Shown here: positions 33,663 to 39,767 of the stretch, piece after piece
Layout: each line of letters opens with the position of its first letter
Numbering within the stretch: position 1 is the stretch's first letter
From: Clostridiales bacterium 38-18
GTDB taxonomy: Bacteria; Bacillota; Clostridia; Peptostreptococcales; Acidaminobacteraceae
DNA: 39,767 nt
Direction: 5' to 3'
NCBI GenBank assembly: GCA_001897605.1
Contig: MKTL01000006.1
Location: 1 to 39,767, forward strand
The notes under the pieces: generated by a model
Told to the model about the DNA's origin: nothing
The model's database searches: none
Seen by the model: the letters and a program-made list of their open reading frames with translations, nothing else
Translations under genes and position numbers: made by a program

Positions 33663-34286
33663 TTGGATCATTTAAGAGAAACGTATTGTAAATTCTTTGC
33701 ATTGTCATATGAGAAGCGGACTTTGATCATTAACGCTGGAATTGAAGAGTTTGTTCGTGGCGGATACGATAAAGCCTCGGTGAATGCGATTGTTGAAGCT
33801 GCTGGCATATCGAAAGGATCATTGTTTTTTTATTTTGAGTCTAAGAAAAAGCTCTACCTTTTTTTATTTGAATATTGTGAGTACTTAATCATTGAAAATG
33901 CACGAAAAAGCATGCATTTTGTCGAAGGTGACTTTATAGCAAGAATGCAGGTAACCATGCATCAAAATCTAACCTTACTAGAAACGCATCCTAGGATTTT
34001 TGCCTTTGTAAAAGCGTGCAAGAACGAAAACGATGAAAATATTAAAGCGTTAATTGAGGATATCGTAAAGGATGCAGATGAAAAAATACTTGCACATGAC
34101 TATCATCAGATTGATAAGACACTTTTCCGAGATGAAAATGAAATTGAAATGGCGATTGCAACGATAAAAGCGACCTTATTTAATGTTACTCATAGCTGCT
34201 TATCAAATTCGTCCATGACCCTTTATGATGCGAATAATGAAATAGATCGTTATATCCATTTTTTTAGAAAACACTTTTATAAGTAG
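33663..34286 (+). CDS. TetR-family transcriptional regulator
   Basis: The protein is about 207 aa. The N-terminal helix-turn-helix is IEEFVRGGYDKASVNAIVEAAGISKGSLFFYFESKKKLYLFLF, standard for TetR, followed by a helical ligand domain. An ATG at 33624 opens the frame but lies inside the terminator/operator hairpin; TTG 33663 with GTGAGG six bases upstream gives a normal TetR N-terminus and is preferred. It begins a run of four genes with cbiMQO, starting 17 bases before the CbiM gene, so it probably controls them. TetR control of a nickel/cobalt importer is less usual than NikR or a B12 riboswitch. Confidence 0.85.
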   Translation: MDHLRETYCKFFALSYEKRTLIINAGIEEFVRGGYDKASVNAIVEAAGISKGSLFFYFESKKKLYLFLFEYCEYLIIENARKSMHFVEGDFIARMQVTMHQNLTLLETHPRIFAFVKACKNENDENIKALIEDIVKDADEKILAHDYHQIDKTLFRDENEIEMAIATIKATLFNVTHSCLSNSSMTLYDANNEIDRYIHFFRKHFYK

Positions 34287-34302
34287 AAGGAGAGGTATTT
34301 GT

Positions 34303-35295
34303 ATGCACATGGGAGATGCACTAGTTTCACCAGTAGTGGGAGGCGCTTTAATAGCTGCTACCTCTGGTGTGATGACTTATTCTATAAAGAAGCTTGATAA
34401 AGATAGCTTAAAATCTAAGGTTGCGTACATGGGGGTTGCAGGTGCTTTTGTATTTGCAGCACAAATGATAAATTTTTCTATCCCTGGTACAGGATCGAGC
34501 GGTCATATTGGCGGTGGTTTACTGCTTGCTATTCTTCTTGGTCCCTCGGCAGGATTTTTAGCTATGGCCAGTATCTTGTTAATCCAAGCCCTATTTTTTG
34601 CTGATGGTGGGCTGTTGGCGTATGGTGCCAATGTAATTAATATGGGGCTATTTACTTGCTTTTTAGCTTATCCTTTGATATATCAGGCATTTCTTAGATT
34701 GAAGGGTTTAAAAATGAACACTCGAATCGCACTTGGTTCCTTCTTTGGAGTCGTTATTGGGCTACAATTAGGAGCACTTGCAGTAGTGATAGAAACGGTT
34801 GTCTCTGGTAGAACAGAATTGCCTTTTTCAACCTTTCTTTTGTTTATGCTGCCAATTCATTTAGCCATAGGTGCTGTAGAGGGCGTAATAACCGCTACAA
34901 TCGCCATATTTTTACATCAACAACAGCCAGCGCTTTTATATCAAACACAATCCAACAAAATGATTGGTTACAAGAATAAAATTGTAATTGGTATTATGAT
35001 ACTAACGGTATTCATCGGTGGTGTAGCCTCATTATATGCTTCAGGTAGTCCTGACGGTCTTGAATGGTCAATTTCAAATGTTTCTCAAGGCTTTCTAGTG
35101 CATTCAGAGGGATCGTTTTTACAAGGTATTCAGGATAAATTGGCTATCCTACCAGATTACAGCTTTAAGGCTAATCAAGAGGGAACTGCCATTGGAACCA
35201 GTTTTTCAGGGATCATTGGGAGCTTTGCAACCCTGATTTTAGTTATTTCGGTTGCATTAATAATTAGAAGGGCTTCAAATCAAAGGGGCGCATAG
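34303..35295 (+). CDS. cbiM: CbiM-CbiN-type fused substrate-binding membrane subunit of a nickel/cobalt ECF transporter
   Basis: The 330-aa protein begins MHMGDALVSP, the N-terminal metal-binding Met-His-Met of CbiM/NikM, in which the free amino group and His2 coordinate the ion. Residues 1 to about 215 are the CbiM fold (SGHIGGGLLLAILLGPSAGFLAM). The C-terminal 100 residues hold a PDGLEW motif between two membrane segments, the CbiN/NikN module, so M and N are fused. It imports Co2+ or Ni2+ together with CbiQ and CbiO. AAGGAGAGG precedes the ATG. No corrin or urease/hydrogenase genes are nearby to tell which metal. Confidence 0.9.
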   Translation: MHMGDALVSPVVGGALIAATSGVMTYSIKKLDKDSLKSKVAYMGVAGAFVFAAQMINFSIPGTGSSGHIGGGLLLAILLGPSAGFLAMASILLIQALFFADGGLLAYGANVINMGLFTCFLAYPLIYQAFLRLKGLKMNTRIALGSFFGVVIGLQLGALAVVIETVVSGRTELPFSTFLLFMLPIHLAIGAVEGVITATIAIFLHQQQPALLYQTQSNKMIGYKNKIVIGIMILTVFIGGVASLYASGSPDGLEWSISNVSQGFLVHSEGSFLQGIQDKLAILPDYSFKANQEGTAIGTSFSGIIGSFATLILVISVALIIRRASNQRGA

Positions 35296-35303
35296 GTACT
35301 CAA

Positions 35304-36071
35304 ATGTCAAAATTGGTAAATGCATTGTTTAATTTAAGAGAGATAGATGAGTTATGTATGAATGAAAACTGGTTTTCAATGCAAAAGCCAGTTTTTAAAC
35401 TTTTGGCGGTTTTTATTTTTCTAATAATGGTCTCTACTGTGCCAAAATACGGGCTCAGTCAGATGCTTTATTTTACTATTTTCCCAATTGTTATATTGAT
35501 TGCTTCGGGACTTCCAGTGAAACCCTTTATTAGGAAAATGGTTTTGCCAAGCTTTCTTGCAATAGGGATTGGGTTAATTAATCCATTTCTAGACGTAAAT
35601 CAATTTTATCTTACACGTCAAATTGTTATTTCAGCTGGTTGGATATCATTTTTCACTCTGTGGTTGAAATCGTTAGTTTGTGTGGGTATGACACTTTTGT
35701 TAGTCGCAACAACAGAGATTGATGCTATTGGAGATGGATTACTTCAAATGAAGGTACCTAAATTATTTGTTTCAATATTTGTAATGACCTATCGAATGAT
35801 CGTAGTTCTCGTCGATGAATTAGAGCGAGGATTGACGGCTTATCTACTGAGAAGTAATGGTAAGGTTGCTTTAAATTTTTCAAATTGGGGTTCATTTGTA
35901 GGACAGTGGTTTATACGAACTGCTGATAGAGGCGAGCGACTTCATCATGCAATGCTATTAAGGGGATTTGAAGAAACGGTGATCCACGAAACAAAACCCT
36001 TTCAGTCAATGGATGTGGTAAAGCTGATGGTATTTATCTTGGCATTGATGTCAATCAGAATATTACTTTAA
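35304..36071 (+). CDS. cbiQ: CbiQ-family energy-coupling factor transmembrane protein
   Basis: The 255-aa membrane protein has about five segments and the ECF T-component coupling helices. VMTYRMIVVLVDELERGLTAYLLRS and ERLHHAMLLRGFEE match the two Ala-Arg-Gly-type motifs (ARG replaced by LRS and LRG) that contact the ATPase. It bridges CbiM and CbiO. It starts eight bases after the CbiM stop; the ribosome binding site is weak (AGGT), so translation is probably coupled. Confidence 0.9.
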   Translation: MSKLVNALFNLREIDELCMNENWFSMQKPVFKLLAVFIFLIMVSTVPKYGLSQMLYFTIFPIVILIASGLPVKPFIRKMVLPSFLAIGIGLINPFLDVNQFYLTRQIVISAGWISFFTLWLKSLVCVGMTLLLVATTEIDAIGDGLLQMKVPKLFVSIFVMTYRMIVVLVDELERGLTAYLLRSNGKVALNFSNWGSFVGQWFIRTADRGERLHHAMLLRGFEETVIHETKPFQSMDVVKLMVFILALMSIRILL

Positions 36072-36122
36072 TGAGATAGGATAGAAAGGTGAAAGCCTTA
36101 CTGAAGTGAAAGGAACCTATTT

Positions 36123-36896
36123 ATGCAAGAAATACTTAAAGTCGAAAAGCTTAGTTTTTCATATGATTCAGATTATGAATTACTTAATTCAATTGATTTT
36201 ACCCTAAAGAGGGGTGAAAAGGTAGCACTTTTAGGCGCAAATGGCACAGGAAAATCAACCTTAATGAAGCTGATGATGGGACTGTTAACACCAATATCTG
36301 GTCAGATGTATCTATTTCCATCTTTGGAGAATGAAAATAATGAATCTGACCCTATAGGACTTCAGAATGTAAAGGAAATTAGAAAGCAAATAGGCTATGT
36401 TTTTCAAAATGCAGAAGATCAGTTGTTCTGTGCCTCTGTCTTTGAGGATGTAGCCTTTGGCTTAAGAAATTATCGCAATCCTAAAGGTGATAAATTATCA
36501 GCTGAAGATATCGAAGGAAGAGTTCTCAAAGCCTTAGAAGAGGTTGAAGCCTCTCATTTAATGGATCGCGTGCCATTTAAGCTATCTGGAGGTGAAAAAA
36601 GGGCAGTTGCTATAGCGACGGTACTATCAATGCAGCCGAGGATTATACTGATGGATGAACCTTCGACAGCGTTAGATCCTTATTCAAGAAGAAACTTAAT
36701 TCATTTGCTCAAAAAACTGTCTCAAACTCTGCTTATCACGACGCATGATTTAGAAATGACTTTGGAGGTATGCGATAGAGTGATGGTAATAAATCAGGGA
36801 AAAATCGTAGCAGAGGGACATCCTGTAGAAATTTTGTCTAATCCAACTATTTTAGATCAAAATCGTTTGGAAATGCCTTATTCGCTTAGGGGATAA
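36123..36896 (+). CDS. cbiO: CbiO-family ECF transporter ATP-binding protein
   Basis: The 257-aa ATPase has Walker A GANGTGKST (38-46), a Q-loop FQNAEDQLFCASVFEDVAFG characteristic of ECF ATPases, signature KLSGGEKRAVAIATVLSMQP, Walker B IILMDEPSTALDP and switch ITTHDLEM. It powers metal import with CbiM and CbiQ. AAAGGA precedes the ATG; the 51-base gap after cbiQ holds nothing but a small AAGG/CCTT hairpin. Confidence 0.93.
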   Translation: MQEILKVEKLSFSYDSDYELLNSIDFTLKRGEKVALLGANGTGKSTLMKLMMGLLTPISGQMYLFPSLENENNESDPIGLQNVKEIRKQIGYVFQNAEDQLFCASVFEDVAFGLRNYRNPKGDKLSAEDIEGRVLKALEEVEASHLMDRVPFKLSGGEKRAVAIATVLSMQPRIILMDEPSTALDPYSRRNLIHLLKKLSQTLLITTHDLEMTLEVCDRVMVINQGKIVAEGHPVEILSNPTILDQNRLEMPYSLRG

Positions 36897-36905
36897 ACAC
36901 GATAA

Positions 36906-36933
36906 TTGACATATGCCATATATCCGTTATAAT
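36906..36933 (+). promoter_or_regulatory. Sigma-A promoter of the DUF134 gene
   Basis: TTGACA (36906-36911), 16 bp, TATAAT (36928-36933), both hexamers perfect. It separates this gene from the cbiMQO operon. Confidence 0.75.
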
Positions 36934-36963
36934 TAGGTTAGATTTTAATGAATGGAGAATCAT

Positions 36964-37329
36964 ATGCCTAGACCTCAAAAGGGAAGACGCGTGTGTTGCA
37001 TGCCCAGTAACCTGCAGTTTGGTCCTTTAGTAGCCAATTATGAAAGTAAGGAAGTCATCATCATGACTGTGGATGAATACGAAACGATCAGATTGATTGA
37101 TCATGAAGGCTTTACACAGGAGGAAAGTGCTAAGCTTATGAGTGTTGCACGTACAACGGTTCAATGGATTTACATGTCAGCAAGAAAAAAATTATCAGAT
37201 GCTTTGGTAAATGGGAAGCTTCTCAAAATCCAAGGAGGTAATTACGAGCTTTGTGATGGTAAAGAGCAAAATTGTGTGTGCGGCGGCTGTAAGAAGCATA
37301 AAATTATCAATCAAATAGAGCCTTTATAG
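36964..37329 (+). CDS. DUF134-family helix-turn-helix protein (UPF0251)
   Basis: The protein is about 121 aa. MPRPQKGRRVCCMPSN is the family's N-terminal Cys motif; VDEYETIRLIDHEGFTQEESAKLMSVARTTVQWIYMSARKKL is a sigma-70 region 4-like helix-turn-helix; the tail has a Cys cluster, CDGKEQNCVCGGCKKHK. These proteins are presumed regulators, often near iron-molybdenum cofactor (NifX-like) genes; no such gene is here. The Cys residues suggest metal or Fe-S binding. ATG 36964 with GGAG seven bases upstream is preferred to ATG 36952. Confidence 0.85.
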   Translation: MPRPQKGRRVCCMPSNLQFGPLVANYESKEVIIMTVDEYETIRLIDHEGFTQEESAKLMSVARTTVQWIYMSARKKLSDALVNGKLLKIQGGNYELCDGKEQNCVCGGCKKHKIINQIEPL

Positions 37330-37394
37330 ATTTTGTGGCAGACGATATCTCAAATTGTTATAATCAGGAGAAGTTATTTTTATGGAGGGTATTA

Positions 37395-37682
37395 ATGAAG
37401 GAATGTATATGTAGTACATGTGGTAATTTGAAGACCTATGTTGACGAGGATGCCTTAGGAGGCGACGGTATTTATGAAAGCTGCGAATTTGGCTATCCTG
37501 AAGAGACTTGCGAGGCATGTAATGTGGATGGCTGCGACTTGACGTGTTCAAACTATGTTACTGAGCTGCTTACAGAAGGTGTAAAAACGGTTCCTTGTTC
37601 AATTTGTGGTACTCAGGTTGAAACTGCGACACAAAATGATCATGCTGAAGTATTTTGTGTGTCCTGCTACTTGAAGAAGTGA
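37395..37682 (+). CDS. Cysteine-rich, probable zinc-binding protein of unknown function
   Basis: The 95-aa acidic protein has 12 Cys residues (4, 6, 9, 30, 39, 42, 47, 51, 68, 71, 88, 91). PCSICG at 67-72 and FCVSC at 87-91 form a standard C-x2-C/C-x2-C zinc-ribbon pair; CEACNVDGCDLTC (39-51) is a second, tighter cluster. No signal peptide or membrane segment. GGAGGG precedes ATG 37395. It lies 65 bases after the DUF134 gene and may share its transcript. I do not recognise a named family. Confidence 0.7.
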   Translation: MKECICSTCGNLKTYVDEDALGGDGIYESCEFGYPEETCEACNVDGCDLTCSNYVTELLTEGVKTVPCSICGTQVETATQNDHAEVFCVSCYLKK

Positions 37683-37712
37683 TTATAACAAGATAAGTAA
37701 TTTGTATTGTTT

Positions 37713-37748
37713 GCCCCTGTTACTTTAGATCATGTAACAGGGGCTTTT
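37713..37748 (+). terminator. Rho-independent terminator after the Cys-rich gene
   Basis: GCCCCTGTTAC (37713-37723) pairs perfectly with GTAACAGGGGC (37734-37744) around a 10-base loop, followed by TTTT. Confidence 0.9.
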
Positions 37749-37905
37749 GAATTTACTAATTGATGATTTTACGATACATTTTGGTTATCTTTGTGCTATT
37801 TCTTATCAAACTGTAACAGATGAATTGCTTTCTTTTGTCAGAGTGGTAAAATTAGAGATGGACTTATTGATAAAAAAATAACAGAGAGAAAAAGGGGGAA
37901 TTACA

Positions 37906-38817
37906 GTGTTTTTATTTGAATCTATACCTTGGTATAGTGCCATTATGTGGTTTGTTGTTTTGGGTGGGTTAATTGGGTTAAATGAACTTGCAAGACTGAA
38001 CAAATGGGTTTCATTAGGACTGTTTCTTGTATTGCCGATCATACTTACTATCTTTGTTTGGCCAAAGACAGCAGTTGAAGGAACAAGTGTTGGTACCTGG
38101 TTTCACTGGGCTAAGGTATACTCTGCATTGGCAGGCTGCTTAGGATTTTTGGCGATTAGAAATATCAAAGGCGCTGCCAACAACAAATGGGTATTATTTT
38201 TTCCAGCGTTTATATTGGCTCTGAATATTATGGAAGCAGTGATAAGAGATTTTCAATGCTATAGCTTTAATGGCTTGGTGGATGGTGTCATAATTATTGG
38301 TGGTCCATGGAATATTATGAATGGTATCGCAGGGCTATTAAACATCATTACTATTTCAGGCTGGATAGGAATTACAATTGGTAGAGATAAAAAGAAAGAT
38401 ATGCTATGGGCAGATATGCTGTGGTTTTGGATCATTGCATATGATTTATGGAATTTTGCTTATGTGTATAATTGTGTCTCAGATCATGCCTTTTATGCAG
38501 GTGCAGCACTGTTGATTTCATGTACAATCCCTGCTTTCTTTATAAAAAGGGGGGCATGGTTACAGCATAGAGCACAAACATTAGGCTTTTGGATGATGTT
38601 CGTCATGAGCTTTCCAGCCTTCGTGGATACATCTAAGTTTGCAATCAAATCCTCACATAATGAAACGGCGCTATTTATAGTTAGCTTTTTGGCACTTGCA
38701 AGCAATATTGCTGTCTTTATCTACCACTTTGGTAAGATTATCAAGTATAAGCGAAATCCAATTCATACAGAGGTTCATAGTGATTTAGCAGCATTTAAAG
38801 AAGTTAAAATGAGTTAA
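37906..38817 (+). CDS. DUF5692-family integral membrane protein
   Basis: The 303-aa protein has about eight to nine membrane segments (first at 8-28, last at about 255-280) and a charged C-terminal tail. FESIPWYSAIMWFVVLGGLIGLNELAR and GTWFHWAKVYSALAGCLGF are strings I associate with the DUF5692 family, which has no known function. Many conserved Trp and Phe residues and WFWIIAYDLWNFAYVYNCVSDHAFYAG in the membrane suggest binding of a hydrophobic ligand, but that is a guess. It starts at GTG behind AAAGGGGG, is monocistronic, and is bounded by terminators. Confidence 0.75.
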   Translation: MFLFESIPWYSAIMWFVVLGGLIGLNELARLNKWVSLGLFLVLPIILTIFVWPKTAVEGTSVGTWFHWAKVYSALAGCLGFLAIRNIKGAANNKWVLFFPAFILALNIMEAVIRDFQCYSFNGLVDGVIIIGGPWNIMNGIAGLLNIITISGWIGITIGRDKKKDMLWADMLWFWIIAYDLWNFAYVYNCVSDHAFYAGAALLISCTIPAFFIKRGAWLQHRAQTLGFWMMFVMSFPAFVDTSKFAIKSSHNETALFIVSFLALASNIAVFIYHFGKIIKYKRNPIHTEVHSDLAAFKEVKMS

Positions 38818-38846
38818 CTTAATAAAAAAACGTGTCGATTGGAAAG

Positions 38847-38871
38847 ACGTGCTGATTGGCACGTTTTTTTT
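38847..38871 (+). terminator. Rho-independent terminator after the DUF5692 gene
   Basis: ACGTGC (38847-38852) pairs with GCACGT (38859-38864), followed by eight or more T. An alternative outer stem uses AACGTG at 38829-38834. Confidence 0.85.
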
Positions 38872-38927
38872 ATTTCTTACAGAGGAGAAAATTTATTATA
38901 TAAATTTATTTTGATAACTTAAGTGAA

Positions 38928-38974
38928 TTGACAACACCAACTTGATTGCGTATAATCGTATACAATAATACGAT
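38928..38974 (+). promoter_or_regulatory. Consensus sigma-A promoter with overlapping palindromic operator, before aconitase
   Basis: TTGACA (38928-38933), exactly 17 bp, TATAAT (38951-38956), a perfect promoter. ATCGTAT (38955-38961) and ATACGAT (38968-38974) form a perfect inverted repeat with a six-base gap that covers the end of the -10 and the start of transcription. A promoter this strong with an operator this placed indicates tight repression, plausibly by a carbon- or citrate-sensing regulator. Confidence 0.85.
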
Positions 38975-39022
38975 AAATGAAATTTGTAAAATGCAATCTT
39001 GCAAAACGGAGGACGTAAATCG

Positions 39023-39767
39023 ATGAACTTAACACTTAAATTACTGAGTAGTCATCTACTTGAAGGAGAATTAAAGTCAGGGAATGAAGCTGTTTTAAAG
39101 GTAGATCAAACCCTGACACAGGATTCAACGGGGACAATGGTCTATTTGCAACTTTTAGCTCTTGAACCTGTAAAAATAGCACCTGAAATCGCAGTTGCTT
39201 ATATCGATCACAATCTCTTGCAGGCTGGATTTGAAAATGCCGATGATCATGATTTCATAAGAACAGTAGCTGCAAAATACGGTATAAAGTACTCGAAGGC
39301 TGGTAATGGCATATGCCATCAGCTACATCTTGAAAGATATGCCGTCCCAGGGAAGCTTTTAATTGGTTCAGATTCTCATACGCCAACCTGTGGTGCAATG
39401 GGCATGCTCGCTATTGGTGCAGGGGGGCTGGACGTGGCAGTCGGTTTGGCATATGGCTATTATATGCTGAAAATACCAAAGGTAATTGGCATTCATCTAT
39501 CTGGTTCACTCAAGCCTTGGGTAAATGGAAAGGATGTTATTTTAACCCTGCTTAAGCAGTTAACCGTTAAGGGGGGAGTGGGTTCGGTAATAGAGTACTT
39601 TGGCGAAGGCGTTCAAGCGTTGTCGCTTACAGATAGGGCGACCATCACAAATATGGGCGCCGAGCTAGGTGCGACAACCTCTGTATTTCCATCTGATGAG
39701 AGAACCTACGATTATCTTAAAAGACAAGGCAGAGCACATGACTATGTCGAGCTTAAAGCCGATATGG
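39023..39767 (+). CDS. Aconitate hydratase, N-terminal part (runs off the window)
   Basis: The frame stays open from ATG 39023 (GGAGG ten bases upstream) to the window end, giving 248 residues of a protein expected to be about 640 aa. KVDQTLTQDSTGTMVYLQ, then AYIDHNLLQAGFENADDHDF, GNGICHQLHLERYAVPGKLLIGSDSHTPTCGAMGMLAIGAGG and TITNMGAELGATTSVFPSDERT match the monomeric aconitase of Clostridia and Deltaproteobacteria. The DHN and SDSH motifs belong to the citrate/isocitrate site; the [4Fe-4S] cysteines lie beyond the window. It interconverts citrate and isocitrate. A LeuC- or HacA-type enzyme is less likely given these motifs. Confidence 0.88.
   Translation, partial: MNLTLKLLSSHLLEGELKSGNEAVLKVDQTLTQDSTGTMVYLQLLALEPVKIAPEIAVAYIDHNLLQAGFENADDHDFIRTVAAKYGIKYSKAGNGICHQLHLERYAVPGKLLIGSDSHTPTCGAMGMLAIGAGGLDVAVGLAYGYYMLKIPKVIGIHLSGSLKPWVNGKDVILTLLKQLTVKGGVGSVIEYFGEGVQALSLTDRATITNMGAELGATTSVFPSDERTYDYLKRQGRAHDYVELKADM

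Noticed and set aside
34287-34302. Cobalamin or NiCo riboswitch before cbiM
   Set aside because: Only 16 bases separate cbiM from the TetR gene, and the region before TetR holds just a promoter and one hairpin.
38856-38872. TTGGCACG as a second sigma-54 element
   Set aside because: It is the descending arm of a terminator followed by T residues, with no TTGC at the -12 position.

Overview
The window is 39.8 kb of AT-rich chromosomal DNA from a low-GC Gram-positive bacterium, most likely a Clostridia-type Bacillota. The basis is strong AGGAGG-type ribosome binding sites, TTG and GTG starts, consensus sigma-A promoters, compact intrinsic terminators, a Fur-controlled siderophore cassette, an ECF-type CbiMQO transporter, a HelD-type helicase and a TetM-like translation GTPase of the chromosomal clostridial kind. 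I see no rRNA, tRNA, insertion sequence, prophage or CRISPR array. It reads as ordinary core/accessory chromosome with about 36 genes, many in small self-contained transcription units.

Layout. 1-6.5 kb: a DUF89 phosphatase-like gene (-), HelD (+), a MupG-like protein (-), and an AtoE-type short-chain fatty acid transporter (+) behind a textbook sigma-54 promoter. 6.5-11 kb: a MacB-like ABC exporter (-) divergent from a two-component system (+). 11-12.8 kb: D-lyxose/D-mannose isomerase plus a fructokinase-like PfkB kinase. 13-17 kb: a four-gene iron-siderophore uptake operon (-) under a Fur box. 17.3-21.2 kb: a GNAT acetyltransferase followed by a TetM/EF-G-like GTPase fused to a Rae1/YacP-type NYN ribonuclease domain, the most interesting protein here. 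21.2-25.7 kb: an MFS transporter that looks leaderless, an AdaA-AlkA fusion overlapping an Ogt methyltransferase with an in-frame 18-bp repeat, and a flavin reductase behind a second Fur box. 25.7-29.4 kb: an ABC-2 exporter operon and its ArsR-type regulator. 29.5-31 kb: an XRE regulator, peptide deformylase, a small helical protein and a CsbD-like protein. 31.2-37 kb: a Cache-HAMP-degenerate GGDEF-EAL phosphodiesterase, then TetR-CbiMN-CbiQ-CbiO (nickel/cobalt uptake). 37-39.8 kb: a DUF134 regulator, a 12-cysteine protein, a DUF5692 membrane protein, and the start of aconitase, which runs off the window.

How the genes work together. Two separate loci (siderophore uptake and flavin reductase) share Fur-type operators and plausibly form an iron import plus intracellular iron-release regulon. 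The Ada/AlkA/Ogt pair is an alkylation-repair unit. Several regulators sit directly beside their probable targets with visible operator-like repeats: the response regulator with the ABC exporter, ArsR with the ABC-2 exporter, XRE with its own operon, and TetR with cbiMQO. Start codons were revised where a better Shine-Dalgarno site or promoter position decided it (DUF89, MupG, GNAT, GTPase-NYN, CsbD, TetR, DUF134, the Cys-rich protein and the ABC ATPase).
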